Shown here one piece after another: positions 43,751-53,518 of a stretch of DNA of 64,000 nucleotides. The notes beneath the pieces are model-generated. The model saw only the letters and a program-made list of their open reading frames with translations, ran no database searches and was not told where the DNA came from. This DNA comes from an uncultured Sphingomonadales bacterium. GTDB taxonomy: Bacteria > Pseudomonadota > Alphaproteobacteria > Sphingomonadales > Sphingomonadaceae. Where the stretch lies: NCBI GenBank assembly GCA_903848655.1, contig CAINGT010000007.1, forward strand, positions 1-64,000, read 5' to 3'. Each line of letters begins with the position of its first letter. Position 1 is the stretch's first letter. The position numbers and the translations under genes were made by a program.

Positions 43751-44680
43751 GTGAACGCCATGGCGGTCATCATGGAAGCGCCGGAGCAGCTTGCGCTGCG
43801 TCCGCTCGCGCTGAAACCGATGGACGCTGGCGATGTTCTGGTCGCAGTGGACTGGAGCGGGATTTCCACCGGCACTGAAAAACTGTTGTGGACCGGCAAG
43901 ATGCCCAGCTTTCCGGGTATGGGCTATCCGCTGGTACCGGGCTACGAATCGGTCGGGCGCGTCATCGATGCGGGGGCCGATGCCCGCGCGCGAATCGGTG
44001 AATGGGTGTTTGTTCCCGGGGCCAATTGCTATCAGGATGCGCGCGGCTTGTTTGGTGGCAGCGCCCGCACAGTGATTCTGCCTGGCTCGCGCGCGGTTAC
44101 CATTGATGCGGCGCTGGGCCGCGATGGCATCTTGCTCGCGCTGGCGGCAACCGCGCGCCATGCGATTGCCGGGGGCGCATTGCCCGATCTGATCGTTGGC
44201 CACGGAATTCTCGGTCGGCTGCTCGCGCGACTGGTCATCGCCAGTGGCGGCCCCGCGCCCGTGGTGTGGGAAACCAATCCCGCGCGTCGCCACGGTGCGG
44301 ACGGTTATGCGGTGATCGATCCGGCAGACGATGACCGGCGCGACTATCGCACGATCTGCGATGCCAGCGGCGCGGCCGATGTGCTCGACATGCTGATCCC
44401 GCGCCTCGGCAAACAGGGCGAAATCGTGCTGGCCGGGTTTTATGACCGGCTCTCGTTCGCGTTCCCGGCCGCCTTTATGCGTGAGGCGCGGCTGCGGATC
44501 GCGGCTGAATTCACCCCCGCCGATATCGCTGCAACCACTGCGCTGATTACCCGTGGCGACCTGCGGTTCGACGGCCTGATCAGCCATGTGCGCCCCGCCG
44601 CGCAAGCCGCTGACGCGTATCCGCAAGCGTTTGGCGATGCCGATTGCCTGAAAATGGTCCTCGATTGGAGTGACGTATGA
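43751..44680 (+). CDS. bchC: Bacteriochlorophyllide dehydrogenase BchC
   Basis: This 309-residue MDR-type dehydrogenase oxidises the 3-hydroxyethyl group of the bacteriochlorophyllide ring to acetyl. Conserved segments: [60 protein letters not shown] and [15 protein letters not shown] (cofactor loop). GTG 43751 is preceded by GGGGGA at seven nt; ATG 43760 is an alternative, while 43670 lies in the promoter. First gene of the superoperon; its stop overlaps bchX (ATGA). Confidence 0.94.
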   Translation: MNAMAVIMEAPEQLALRPLALKPMDAGDVLVAVDWSGISTGTEKLLWTGKMPSFPGMGYPLVPGYESVGRVIDAGADARARIGEWVFVPGANCYQDARGLFGGSARTVILPGSRAVTIDAALGRDGILLALAATARHAIAGGALPDLIVGHGILGRLLARLVIASGGPAPVVWETNPARRHGADGYAVIDPADDDRRDYRTICDASGAADVLDMLIPRLGKQGEIVLAGFYDRLSFAFPAAFMREARLRIAAEFTPADIAATTALITRGDLRFDGLISHVRPAAQAADAYPQAFGDADCLKMVLDWSDV

Positions 44681-45660
44681 ACATGCTCGACCCGGGGAAG
44701 CTGCGCGATGAAGCGCATGAAGAACCGGATCCCGTTCACACCGGGCCGATTACCAAAGAAACGCAGATCATCGCGATTTACGGCAAAGGCGGCAGCGGCA
44801 AATCGTTTGCACTCGCCAATCTCAGCTACATGATGGCGCAACAGGGCAAACGCGTGCTGTTGATCGGGTGCGATCCCAAATCGGATACCACCAGCCTGTT
44901 GTTCGGCGGCAAATCGACCCCGACGATTATCGAAACATCGTCGCGCAAAAAGCTCGCGGGCGAAGATATCGGCATCGAAGACGTGTGCTTTCAGCGCGAT
45001 GGCGTGTTCGCGATGGAATTGGGCGGGCCGGAAGTCGGGCGCGGCTGCGGCGGACGCGGCATTATCCACGGGTTTGAAACGCTCGAAAAGCTGGGGTTTC
45101 ACGAATGGGGCTTTGACTATGTCCTGCTCGATTTTCTGGGCGATGTCGTCTGCGGGGGGTTCGGCCTGCCGATTGCCCGCGACATGTGCCAGAAAGTGAT
45201 CGTGGTCGCTTCGAACGACCTGCAATCGATCTATGTCGCCAACAATGTGTGCAAAGCGGTCGAATACTTCCGCAAGATGGGCGGCAATGTCGGCGTAGCG
45301 GGCATGATCCTGAACAAAGATGACGGCACGGGCGAAGCGAATGCTTTTGCCGAGGCCGTGGGCATTCCGGTGCTGACCGCGATTCCGGCCAACGAAGATA
45401 TCCGCAAGAAAAGCGCCAATTACCAGATCATCGGCAAGCCGGGCGGGCAATGGGCAAGCCTGTTTGAGGAACTCGCGATCAATGTCGCCGAAGCGCCGCC
45501 GCTGCGCCCGACCCCGCTCGATCAGGACGGCTTGCTCGCGCTGTTCAGCCCCGATGTCACCGGCGCGGAATATTCGCTTAAGCCTGCGACTCAGGCCGAC
45601 ATGCGCGGCGCGGCTTATGTCACCAAGCCCAGCCTCGAAATCGTGTACGACACGGTCTGA
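44677..45660 (+). CDS. bchX: Chlorophyllide a reductase iron protein subunit BchX
   Basis: The 327-residue NifH/BchL-type ATPase has the P-loop [10 protein letters not shown] (about 35-44), [15 protein letters not shown], and cysteines in [12 protein letters not shown] and [15 protein letters not shown] for the dimer-bridging [4Fe-4S] cluster. It donates electrons to BchYZ for reduction of the C7=C8 bond of chlorophyllide a. It is coupled to bchC upstream and to bchY downstream (TGATG). Confidence 0.97.
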   Translation: MNMLDPGKLRDEAHEEPDPVHTGPITKETQIIAIYGKGGSGKSFALANLSYMMAQQGKRVLLIGCDPKSDTTSLLFGGKSTPTIIETSSRKKLAGEDIGIEDVCFQRDGVFAMELGGPEVGRGCGGRGIIHGFETLEKLGFHEWGFDYVLLDFLGDVVCGGFGLPIARDMCQKVIVVASNDLQSIYVANNVCKAVEYFRKMGGNVGVAGMILNKDDGTGEANAFAEAVGIPVLTAIPANEDIRKKSANYQIIGKPGGQWASLFEELAINVAEAPPLRPTPLDQDGLLALFSPDVTGAEYSLKPATQADMRGAAYVTKPSLEIVYDTV

Positions 45661-47185
45661 TGGCAGGCAGCGGCCATCCTCCACGCGATCGCGACCGCAT
45701 CGATCTGGCGCAAGTGCCGGTCGAAGGCGGCTGCGCATCGAAAGACACGATGCGCGCCGCCGCCGCGAAAGCCGGCAAGTCCGCTGTGCTGGATCGCTAT
45801 GCAGCCGATTATCCGCAAGGCCCGCATGACCAACCGCAATCAATGTGCCCCGCCTTTGGCTCGTTGCGCGTGGGCCTGCGGATGCGGCGCACCGCCAGCG
45901 TGCTGTCGGGTTCGGCCTGCTGCGTTTATGGGCTGACTTTACCGCGCACTTCTATGGGGCCAAGCGGAGCGTCGGCTATGTGCCGTTCAGCTCCGAAACG
46001 CTCGTTACCGGCAAACTGTTTGAAGATATCAAGGAAGCGGTCGAAGGCCTTGCCGATCCCGCGCTCTACGACACGATTGTCGTAACCAATCTGTGCGTCC
46101 CCACCGCATCGGGAGTGCCGCTGCAATTGCTGCCCGCGCAGATCAACGGCGTGCGCGTGATCGGGATCGACGTGCCGGGGTTTGGCGTGCCCACGCACGC
46201 AGAGGCCAAAGACGTGCTGGCAGGCGCGATGCTCGCTTATGCGCGCAAAGAGGCGCAAGCTGGCCCCGTCGCTGCCCCCAAGGAACGGCCCGACCGCCCG
46301 ACCGTAACGCTGCTGGGTGAAATGTTTCCCGCCGACCCGCCCGGGATCGGCGTGCTGCTCGCACCCTTGGGGCTGGCCGCCGGGCCGGTGGTGCCGACGC
46401 GCGAATGGCGCGAATTGTATTCGGCGCTCGATTGCGCGGTCGTCGGTGCGATCCACCCGTTCTACACCGCCAGCGTGCGCGAATTCGAAGCGGCGGGGCG
46501 CACGGTCGTCGGCTCCGCGCCGGTCGGGCGCGATGGTACGGCAGCGTGGCTCGATGCCATTGGCCAGGCCTGCGGCGTGGCCCAAGCCACGATTGACGCA
46601 GCGAAAAACCGCTTTCTTCCTGCGATTGCCGGGGCGCTGGCAGCGCGGCCGATTGCTGGCCGGATCACTGTATCGGGCTATGAAGGCTCCGAACTGCTGG
46701 TCGCGCGGCTGCTGATCGAAAGCGGGGCGGATGTTCCTTATGTCGGCACCGCCTGCCCGCGCACGGTGTGGTCCGATCCGGACCGTGAATGGCTCGAAGC
46801 GCATGGTGCGCGCGTGCAGTACCGCGCCAGCCTTGAACAGGATATTGCCGCGATTGAAGAATATGGCCCGGCGCTGGCCATCGGCACCACCCCGGTGGTG
46901 CAATATGCCAAGCAGAAATCGATCCCCGCGCTCTATTTCACCAATCTGATTTCGGCGCGGCCTTTGATGGGCCCGGCAGGTGCGGGCAGTCTGGCCATGG
47001 TGGTCAATGCCGCGCTGGCGAACCAGCACCGGTTTGACCAGATGAGCGCATTTTTTGAAGGTGTCGGCACCGGGGCGACCGCCGGGGTGTGGGAATCGAC
47101 GCCGGTCGATCACCCCGAATTCCGCGCCAAATATGCCGCGCGCCGGATCGCTGCGGCCAAAGCCGAAGAAAGCGTCGGGGTATGA
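45660..47185 (+). pseudogene. bchY: Chlorophyllide a reductase subunit BchY, frameshifted
   Basis: The first frame (45660 to about 45940) gives the BchY N-terminus through CPAFGSLRVGLRMRR and SGSACCVYGLT, then leaves the family and stops at 46085. From about 45941 a second frame gives TAHFYGAKRSVGYVPFSSET and the rest of BchY to 47185 ([47 protein letters not shown]). The break is at GACTTTACCG (45935-45944): one extra T would restore LTFTAHFYG. So a 1-base deletion in a T-run, real or a sequencing error. Otherwise full length (about 508 codons). No slippery heptamer is present. It overlaps bchX and bchZ. Confidence 0.92.
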
Positions 47186-48624
47186 CGCTGATCCTCGATC
47201 ACGACCGGGCGGGCGGCTATTGGGGCGCGGTCTATGCCTTTACCGCGGTCAAAGGCTTGCAAGTCATTATCGATGGCCCGGTGGGGTGTGAAAACCTGCC
47301 GGTGACATCGGTGCTGCATTATACCGATGCTTTGCCGCCGCACGAATTGCCCATCGTTGTCACCGGGCTGGGTGAACAGGAACTGGGCCGCGATGGCACC
47401 GAAGGCGCGATGAAACGCGCGTGGAAGACGCTCGATCCCGATCTGCCTGCGGTGGTCGTGACCGGGTCGATTGCCGAAATGATCGGCGGCGGGGTGACTC
47501 CCGAAGGCACCAATATTCAGCGCTTTTTGCCGCGCACGATCGATGAGGATCAGTGGCAATCGGCAGACCGCGCGCTAACCTGGCTGTGGACGCAGTTCGG
47601 GCCGAAGAAAGTGCCCGCGCCGCGCGCGCCCAAGCCGGGCGAAAAGCCGCTCGTTAACATTATCGGCCCGATGTACGGCACATTCAACTTGCCATCGGAC
47701 CTTGCCGAAATTCGCCGCCTGATCGAAGGGATTGGGGCGCAAGTCAATCTGGTGTTTCCGCTCGGCAGCCATCTGGCGCACGTGCGCAAGCTGGCCAATG
47801 CCCAAGTCAACGTCTGTATGCACCGCGAATTCGGGCGCGGGCTGTGCGAAACGCTTGAACGGCCCTATTTGCAGGCCCCCATCGGGCTGCAATCGACGAC
47901 GTTGTTCTTGCGCAAGCTGGGTGAATTGACCGGGCTTGACCCCGAACCGTTCATCGAGCGCGAAAAGCACACCACGATCAAGCCGCTGTGGGATCTGTGG
48001 CGCTCGGTCACGCAGGATTTCTTTGGCACCGCCAGCTTTGGCATTGTCGCGACCGAAACGTATGCGCGCGGCATCCGCAAATTCCTTGAAGACGATATGG
48101 GCCTGCCGTGCCATTTCGCGGTGTCGCGCTCGGCAGGGACAAAGTCGGACAATCAGGCGGTCAAAGATCTGATCGCCACCAATCCGCCGCTGATCGTGTT
48201 CGGCAGCTTTAACGAGCGCATGTATATGGCCGAAACCGGCGCGCGCGGGGTCTATATTCCCGCCAGCTTCCCCGGCGCGGTCATCCGTCGGCACACCGGC
48301 ACCCCGTTCATGGGCTATTCCGGCGCGACGTATCTGGTGCAGGAAGTGTGCAACGCGCTGTTCGATGCGCTGTTCCACATCCTGCCTTTGGCCGGACAGC
48401 TCGACAAAGCCGAACCGACGCCCGCGCGGATCGAACGCGAACTGGCGTGGGATGAAAATGCCAAGTCAGAGCTTGATGCCGTGGTCGAACGCGCGCCGGT
48501 GCTGGTGCGCATTTCGATGGCCAAGCGCATCCGCGATGCCGCCGAACGCGCCGCGCGGCGCGCGGGCGAAGCCTCTGTCAGTTCCGCCCGCCTTGCGCTC
48601 GCGATCAGCGAAAGCCGCGAGTGA
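47182..48624 (+). CDS. bchZ: Chlorophyllide a reductase subunit BchZ
   Basis: This 480-residue protein is the NifK/BchB-like subunit: [45 protein letters not shown] (cluster Cys), [27 protein letters not shown] and a C-terminal helix-rich domain ending [11 protein letters not shown]. With BchY it forms the catalytic part of chlorophyllide a reductase. Its ATG overlaps the bchY stop (ATGA), so normal translation depends on ribosomes finishing bchY. An upstream in-frame extension inside bchY was rejected. Confidence 0.96.
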   Translation: MTLILDHDRAGGYWGAVYAFTAVKGLQVIIDGPVGCENLPVTSVLHYTDALPPHELPIVVTGLGEQELGRDGTEGAMKRAWKTLDPDLPAVVVTGSIAEMIGGGVTPEGTNIQRFLPRTIDEDQWQSADRALTWLWTQFGPKKVPAPRAPKPGEKPLVNIIGPMYGTFNLPSDLAEIRRLIEGIGAQVNLVFPLGSHLAHVRKLANAQVNVCMHREFGRGLCETLERPYLQAPIGLQSTTLFLRKLGELTGLDPEPFIEREKHTTIKPLWDLWRSVTQDFFGTASFGIVATETYARGIRKFLEDDMGLPCHFAVSRSAGTKSDNQAVKDLIATNPPLIVFGSFNERMYMAETGARGVYIPASFPGAVIRRHTGTPFMGYSGATYLVQEVCNALFDALFHILPLAGQLDKAEPTPARIERELAWDENAKSELDAVVERAPVLVRISMAKRIRDAAERAARRAGEASVSSARLALAISESRE

Positions 48625-48712
48625 TGCGCGCGACCACCCTTTCCCGCTTCGATCCGTCGAAATCGCGGGTGAACCGATCCCCACGGGTGCTTGGCCCGCG
48701 TGGATGCCGCCG

Positions 48713-48733
48713 GGGAGCGCGCGTTGCGCTCCC
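48713..48733 (+). other. Intercistronic hairpin between bchZ and pufB
   Basis: GGGAGCGC-GCGTT-GCGCTCCC is a perfect 8-bp stem ending 30 bp before pufB. The 139-nt bchZ-pufB gap has no pufQ-like frame. Such structures typically mark a processing site that gives stable pufBA mRNA. Confidence 0.6.
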
Positions 48734-48763
48734 GCCCTCGTCGGGAACAATGGAGACGAAAAC

Positions 48764-48919
48764 ATGAGCGATCCAAACGAAAGGCTGGGACCGGGCACGT
48801 ACCTGACCCCTGAAGAAGCAAAAGAATTTCACAAGCTGTTCGTAAGCAGCTTTGCGATATTCACGATCGTGGCGATCATCGCCCACGTGCTCGTGTGGAA
48901 CTGGAAACCCTGGTTCTGA
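48764..48919 (+). CDS. pufB: Light-harvesting LH1 beta polypeptide
   Basis: The 51-residue antenna peptide has one TM helix (about 26-45). The bacteriochlorophyll ligand is H41 in AIIAHVLVW, followed by the NWKPWF end; the hydrophilic head has TPEEAKEFHKLF. GGAGACG lies six nt before the ATG. With PufA it forms the ring around the reaction centre. Confidence 0.96.
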   Translation: MSDPNERLGPGTYLTPEEAKEFHKLFVSSFAIFTIVAIIAHVLVWNWKPWF

Positions 48920-48977
48920 AACCTGAAAACCGAAACCGGTTATCGGGCTTCGGATACATTAGAAAAGGAGCCACGTT

Positions 48978-49157
48978 ATGTGGAGAATTTGGTTAATCTT
49001 CGATCCGCGCCGGGCGCTGGTCGCATTGGCGATCTTCCTGTTCGTGCTGGCATTGTTGATTCATTTCATCCTGCTCAGCACCGATCGTTTCAACTGGCTG
49101 GATGGCCCGCACAAACATGCGGCGGCGGCTGCACCGGCGGCACCAGCGGGAACCTGA
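48978..49157 (+). CDS. pufA: Light-harvesting LH1 alpha polypeptide
   Basis: A 59-residue peptide: [20 protein letters not shown] start, one TM helix (about 13-33), Bchl ligand H29 in [10 protein letters not shown], then [11 protein letters not shown] and an Ala/Pro tail. AAAAGGAG lies 8 nt upstream of the ATG. It falls below usual ORF length cut-offs but is unmistakable. Located between pufB and pufL as in all puf operons. Confidence 0.96.
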   Translation: MWRIWLIFDPRRALVALAIFLFVLALLIHFILLSTDRFNWLDGPHKHAAAAAPAAPAGT

Positions 49158-49195
49158 TCGGGGTTTCCCAACGCGCTGATGCGCCAATTCGGGTG

Positions 49196-49272
49196 GACGA
49201 GACCGGTATTGCAGGCCCGGCCTCGTCGCTCGACACAGGATTGATAAGCAAAGATACCCGGCATCTGCCGGG
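49196..49272 (+). other. pufA-pufL intercistronic hairpins
   Basis: Two structures: GACGAGACCGG (49196-49206) pairs with CCGGCCTCGTC (49217-49227), one mismatch; CCCGGC-ATCT-GCCGGG (49257-49272) sits just before the pufL ribosome binding site GGAGGCGGAG. In purple bacteria such hairpins protect pufBA mRNA and reduce pufLM, setting the LH1:RC ratio. The same role is inferred here. Confidence 0.65.
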
Positions 49273-49287
49273 AGGCGGAGAATTGCT

Positions 49288-50112
49288 ATGGCGCTGCTGA
49301 GCTTCGAGCGAAAATATCGGGTGCGGGGAGGCACGCTGATCGGCGGCGACCTGTTCGACTTTTGGGTTGGCCCCTTTTATGTCGGTTTCTTCGGCGTCAC
49401 GACGGCGATTTCGGCACTGTTGGGAACTTTGCTGATCTTCTACGCGGCCTCGCTCGGGCCGACATGGAATCCGTGGCTGATTTCGATTGCGCCACCGGAT
49501 ATCAGCTATGGGTTGAGGCTGGCACCGCTGCGCGATGGCGGCTTCTGGCAGATCATCACGATCATGGCGATCATCGCCTTTGTGTCGTGGGCGCTGCGAG
49601 AGGTCGAAATCTGCCGCAAGCTGGGGATCGGCTATCACGTGCCGTTTGCGTACGGTTTTGCGATCTTTGCTTATGTTTCGCTCGAAGTGATCCGGCCTTT
49701 CCTGCTCGGCGCGTGGGGTTTCGGTTTCCCTTATGGCATCTTTAGCCACCTCGACTGGGTGTCGAACACCGGATACCAATATCTGCACTTTCACTACAAT
49801 CCTGCGCATATGATCGCTGTCAGCTTTTTCTTCGTTACGGGGGGTGCGCTCGCGTTTCACGGCGCGCTGGTGCTGTCGTCGGTCAATCCCGCGCCGGGTG
49901 AGGCGGTAAAATCGCCCGAATACGAAGACGCCTTCTTCCGCGATACCATCGGCTATTCGGTCGGTACGCTGGGCATTCACCGGCTCGGCCTGTTCCTCGC
50001 GCTGTCGGCGGGTTTCTGGAGCGCCATCTGCATCATCATCTCCGGCCCGCTGTGGACACGCGGCTGGCCCGAATGGTGGACGTGGTGGCTCAATCTGCCG
50101 ATCTGGTCCTAA
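49288..50112 (+). CDS. pufL: Photosynthetic reaction centre L subunit
   Basis: The 274-residue, five-TM protein has all key ligands: H154 (accessory Bchl), H174 (special pair), H191 and H231 (non-haem iron), E213 (QB proton path) and E105 near the bacteriopheophytin. Signature: [19 protein letters not shown]. With PufM it carries out light-driven charge separation. Confidence 0.98.
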   Translation: MALLSFERKYRVRGGTLIGGDLFDFWVGPFYVGFFGVTTAISALLGTLLIFYAASLGPTWNPWLISIAPPDISYGLRLAPLRDGGFWQIITIMAIIAFVSWALREVEICRKLGIGYHVPFAYGFAIFAYVSLEVIRPFLLGAWGFGFPYGIFSHLDWVSNTGYQYLHFHYNPAHMIAVSFFFVTGGALAFHGALVLSSVNPAPGEAVKSPEYEDAFFRDTIGYSVGTLGIHRLGLFLALSAGFWSAICIIISGPLWTRGWPEWWTWWLNLPIWS

Positions 50113-50127
50113 GGAGGGGCATCCGCG

Positions 50128-51102
50128 ATGGCACGCTATCAAAATTTGTTCACCCAAGTGCAATTGCGCGGGCCGCTCGAAGCCGGGCCACCCTTGCGCG
50201 ATTCCACTTTTCAACGCAGCGGCAAGGGGTTTTACAACTACTGGCTGGGCAAATTGGGCGCGGCGCAAGTCGGGCCGGTCTACCTCGGCACGCTGGGCAT
50301 GGCATCGTTGCTGTGCGCCTTTCTGGCGTTCGAGATCATCGGGCTCAACATGGCGGCAAGCGTCAATTGGAACCCGGTGCAGTTCGTGCGGCAATTGCCA
50401 TGGCTGGCGCTTGAACCTCCGGGGCCGGAATGGGGATTTACCCCGTTCGTGCCGCTGGCCAAAGGTGGCTGGTGGATCATTGCCGGGTTTTTCATGACTT
50501 CGTCGCTGCTGCTGTGGTGGCTGCGGACCTATCGCCGGGCGCGCGCGCTGGGTATGGGTACCCATGTGGCCTGGGCATTCGCCGCGGGTATCTTCCTCAT
50601 CATCACGCTTGGATTCATCCGGCCGATGCTGATGGGAAGCTGGGCTGAAGCCGTGCCATTCGGCATCTTTCCGCACCTTGACTGGACCGCAGCGTTTTCG
50701 ATCCGGTATGGCAATCTGTTCTACAATCCGTTCCACTGTCTTTCGATCGTGTTCCTCTATGGATCGACGTTGCTCTTTGCGATGCACGGCGCGACGATCC
50801 TTGCGGTCGGGCGTTATGGTGGCGAACGCGAAATCGAGCAGATCACCGATCGCGGCACCGCGTCGGAACGTGCGGCTTTGTTTTGGCGCTGGACGATGGG
50901 CTTTAACGCGACGATGGAATCGATCCACCGTTGGGCGTGGTGGTTCGCCGTGTTGACCCCGCTGACCGGCGGCATCGGCATCCTGCTGACCGGAACGGTT
51001 GTCGATAACTGGTATCTTTGGGCGGTGACGCACCATTATGCGCCGGGCTATCCTGGCACCGGTGTGATTGATCCCGCAACTTTGCCGGGAGCACCAAAAT
51101 GA
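50128..51102 (+). CDS. pufM: Photosynthetic reaction centre M subunit
   Basis: This 324-residue five-TM subunit has H183 and H203 (Bchl ligands), H220, E235 and H267 (iron ligands) and W253/W255 in the QA pocket ([19 protein letters not shown]). The C-terminus is extended ([26 protein letters not shown]), typical of reaction centres that bind a PufC cytochrome. It starts 15 nt after pufL and overlaps pufC by 4 nt. Confidence 0.98.
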   Translation: MARYQNLFTQVQLRGPLEAGPPLRDSTFQRSGKGFYNYWLGKLGAAQVGPVYLGTLGMASLLCAFLAFEIIGLNMAASVNWNPVQFVRQLPWLALEPPGPEWGFTPFVPLAKGGWWIIAGFFMTSSLLLWWLRTYRRARALGMGTHVAWAFAAGIFLIITLGFIRPMLMGSWAEAVPFGIFPHLDWTAAFSIRYGNLFYNPFHCLSIVFLYGSTLLFAMHGATILAVGRYGGEREIEQITDRGTASERAALFWRWTMGFNATMESIHRWAWWFAVLTPLTGGIGILLTGTVVDNWYLWAVTHHYAPGYPGTGVIDPATLPGAPK

Positions 51103-52199
51103 GCCGCATTCTTGTAAAGGCAACGATCACCGCGATCAGCGGGCTGGGTATCATGCTGCTGGGCGGGTGCGAACCCGGCCACAAGCAGACCAGCCAGAAC
51201 GGCTATCGCGGCGCAGGCCTCAACCAGATCGTCGATGCCAGGCACGTGGTACCCGCAGCCGTGATCCCGCCCGAGGCTTATGCACTGCCGCCAGACGGCG
51301 GACCGTTGGCGGGGCAAAGCTATCAGAACCTCAAAGTTCTTGGCGGGATCAGCAAGGACCGCTTTGACCATCTGATGGCAAACATAAACCAGTGGGTCGC
51401 GCCACCGGCAGCGGGGTGTACCTATTGTCACAACCCCGCCAACATGGCCTCTGACGAAAAATATACAAAGGTTGTCGCGCGGCAGATGCTGCTGATGACC
51501 CAGACGATCAATTCGCAATGGTCGCCGCACGTCAAGCAGACGGGCGTGACGTGTTACACCTGCCACCGTGGCAACGCGGTTCCGGTGAACAAATGGGCCA
51601 ATGCGGTGGGCGCGCCAAACCCGGATTCGATTACCGGCAACCGCTACGGGCAGAACGCGCCCAATGCCGATGTCGGCTATGCGTCGCTGCCATCGAACGG
51701 CTTTGCCGAATATCTCAATGGCGCGAAAAACATCCGGCTGGCGGCGGATACCGCATTGCCATCAAAGGATCATGTCGTGTCGGTCAAGGATGCCGAAAAG
51801 ACATATGGCCTGATGGTTCATTTGAGCACGGCGCTGGGGGTCAATTGTACGTATTGCCACAATACCCAGTCGTTCCGCGCCTGGAACCTTAGCCGCCCGC
51901 AACGTGCAACGGCATGGTATGGCATTCGCATGGTGCGCGATATCAACCAGCACCATATCGGCATCCTGCAATCGGTGTTCCCGGATTACCGCAAGGGACC
52001 GCTGGGCGATCCGTACAAAGTGAACTGCACGACTTGCCACCAGGGCCAGGCCAAACCGCTCGGCGGGGTCAGCATGATTGCCCAGGCACCGGCGCTGAAA
52101 GGACCAACACCGGCGGCTCCGACTGTGGTGGCGGTCCCAGCTGCGCCGTCAGCCCCGCTGGCGCTCAACGACGCACCGGCGTTGCTCGCCCGGAAATGA
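51099..52199 (+). CDS. pufC: Reaction centre tetraheme cytochrome c subunit
   Basis: The 366-residue lipoprotein (lipobox LLGGC, Cys24) has four CxxCH haem sites: CTYCH 107-111, CYTCH 152-156, CTYCH 250-254 and CTTCH 310-314, in the two-pair arrangement of PufC. It re-reduces the special pair on the periplasmic side. An Ala/Pro-rich tail follows the last haem. Last gene of the superoperon. Confidence 0.97.
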   Translation: MSRILVKATITAISGLGIMLLGGCEPGHKQTSQNGYRGAGLNQIVDARHVVPAAVIPPEAYALPPDGGPLAGQSYQNLKVLGGISKDRFDHLMANINQWVAPPAAGCTYCHNPANMASDEKYTKVVARQMLLMTQTINSQWSPHVKQTGVTCYTCHRGNAVPVNKWANAVGAPNPDSITGNRYGQNAPNADVGYASLPSNGFAEYLNGAKNIRLAADTALPSKDHVVSVKDAEKTYGLMVHLSTALGVNCTYCHNTQSFRAWNLSRPQRATAWYGIRMVRDINQHHIGILQSVFPDYRKGPLGDPYKVNCTTCHQGQAKPLGGVSMIAQAPALKGPTPAAPTVVAVPAAPSAPLALNDAPALLARK

Positions 52200-52205
52200 C
52201 CGGTT

Positions 52206-52234
52206 CCCGCGCCGCCGTGCTGCGGCGGCGCGGG
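52206..52234 (+). terminator. Strong hairpin ending the puf operon
   Basis: CCCGCGCCGCCG-TGCTG-CGGCGGCGCGGG is a perfect 12-bp stem starting 6 bp after the pufC stop. There is no T-run, so it may be a 3'-stabilising structure or a factor-dependent terminator. Confidence 0.65.
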
Positions 52235-52261
52235 CCACTGCCGGAAAGCGATTGACCGCGC

Positions 52262-53515
52262 ATGACAATCCACGATCATCCTTTGCGCGGTGCTTTGTCG
52301 GCGGAAATGCACGTCCGCCGCTTGCCTCGCTTGTCGGCACCCTGCCGCCTGATGCAGATTGTAACGGTATTGGGCGAAGCTGCGACCGACGCAGCGCGTG
52401 CCCATATCGAGGCGCTGATCGACCAAGCTGAAGTCGTCGTGCCACTTTCGGCCAAATATGGTGTGCTGGCTATCGACGGCGTGACAGTGGTGTGGGAGCG
52501 CCACACCGAGTTCGCCAGTTATACGCTGCTGCGCGCCGGGCGCACCGCCGAACTGTTTGATCCGGCTGATTTCGATCCCGTGCGCGCGCTGGTCTATGCG
52601 GGAATGCCGGGTGAAATCATCCGCGCGACACAGATCGCGCTGGTCGATGCGCCCGAATTTGACCCTGTCACGATGGATCTGCCACGCTGGTTTTCGGATG
52701 AAGCGACGATCGTTTGCGACGTGGCCGACGCGATGGCGCGCATCGCTTCTGATTTTCGGCTTAATGACGATGGCTATGGCCGGTTGTTGATCCATGATCG
52801 CGGGTTGTTGCATGACGAAGCGGGCCAATTGGTGCTGCGGTTGCAGGAACTGGGCAATTACCGCAACATGGCCTTGCTCGGCCTGCCGCTGGCGCAACGG
52901 CTGACTCCTGCGGTTACCCGACTGGAGGCGCGACTGGCAGAATTGAACCAGGCCGTATCACAGCGCGCGTCGGAAGATGATCGCTTGCTGGATGAGCTCA
53001 GCTTTCTGTCGGCAGAATTGGCGCGCCTTGACGCCGAAACGCGCTATCGCATGAGTGCGACGCGGGCTTATGCGCAATTGAGCGAGGACCGGCTGGGCAG
53101 TCTGAACATCGGTGCGGTGCGCGGCTATCAGTCGCTCGATGATTTTACCGAGCGACGGCTGGTACCGGCGTTGCGCACGTGCAATTCTTTTTCCGCCCGG
53201 CTTGATGATCTGTCGCGCCGCGCGGCGTGGACCAGCGATTTGCTGCGCACCCGCATCGACATCGCGCTGGCGCGGCAAAATCGCGATCTGCTGGCTTCGA
53301 TGGACAACCGCACGCATCTTCAATTGCGCCTGCAACAGACGGTCGAAGGGTTTTCGGTGGTCGCGATCAGCTATTATCTGGTGTCGCTGATCGGTTACCT
53401 GCTGGGTGCATTTACGCTGGTGTCGCACGAAGTGGTGATGGCGATCACTGTGCCCGTGGTGATCGTGTGTGTCGGCGTGGGACTTTACCGGATGCACCAC
53501 CACGCGCTGCGGTAA
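52262..53515 (+). CDS. DUF3422 family membrane protein
   Basis: This 417-residue protein matches DUF3422: DHPLRGALSAEMHVRRLPRLSAP at the start, a mixed alpha/beta body, coiled-coil segments (RLEARLAELNQAVSQRASEDDRLLDELSFLSAELARLDAE), and two C-terminal TMs (VVAISYYLVSLIGYLLGAF, AITVPVVIVCVGVGLY). Function is unknown. It follows pufC in the same direction after a strong hairpin, so linkage to photosynthesis is positional only. Confidence 0.82.
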   Translation: MTIHDHPLRGALSAEMHVRRLPRLSAPCRLMQIVTVLGEAATDAARAHIEALIDQAEVVVPLSAKYGVLAIDGVTVVWERHTEFASYTLLRAGRTAELFDPADFDPVRALVYAGMPGEIIRATQIALVDAPEFDPVTMDLPRWFSDEATIVCDVADAMARIASDFRLNDDGYGRLLIHDRGLLHDEAGQLVLRLQELGNYRNMALLGLPLAQRLTPAVTRLEARLAELNQAVSQRASEDDRLLDELSFLSAELARLDAETRYRMSATRAYAQLSEDRLGSLNIGAVRGYQSLDDFTERRLVPALRTCNSFSARLDDLSRRAAWTSDLLRTRIDIALARQNRDLLASMDNRTHLQLRLQQTVEGFSVVAISYYLVSLIGYLLGAFTLVSHEVVMAITVPVVIVCVGVGLYRMHHHALR

Positions 53516-53518
53516 GTA

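Noticed and set aside
45935-45944. Programmed frameshift in bchY
   Set aside because: Restoring the frame needs a -1 shift, but no X-XXY-YYZ slippery site or stimulatory structure is seen at GACTTTACC, and bchY is not known to be frameshifted.
45926-47113. 395-codon minus-strand frame opposite bchY
   Set aside because: Shadow of BchY; considered as an alternative reading of the broken gene, but it has no protein-like features.
49090-51123. 677-codon minus-strand frame opposite pufA, pufL and pufM
   Set aside because: It is a GC-rich shadow of strongly conserved photosynthesis genes, with Arg/His/Gln-rich composition and no recognisable domain.
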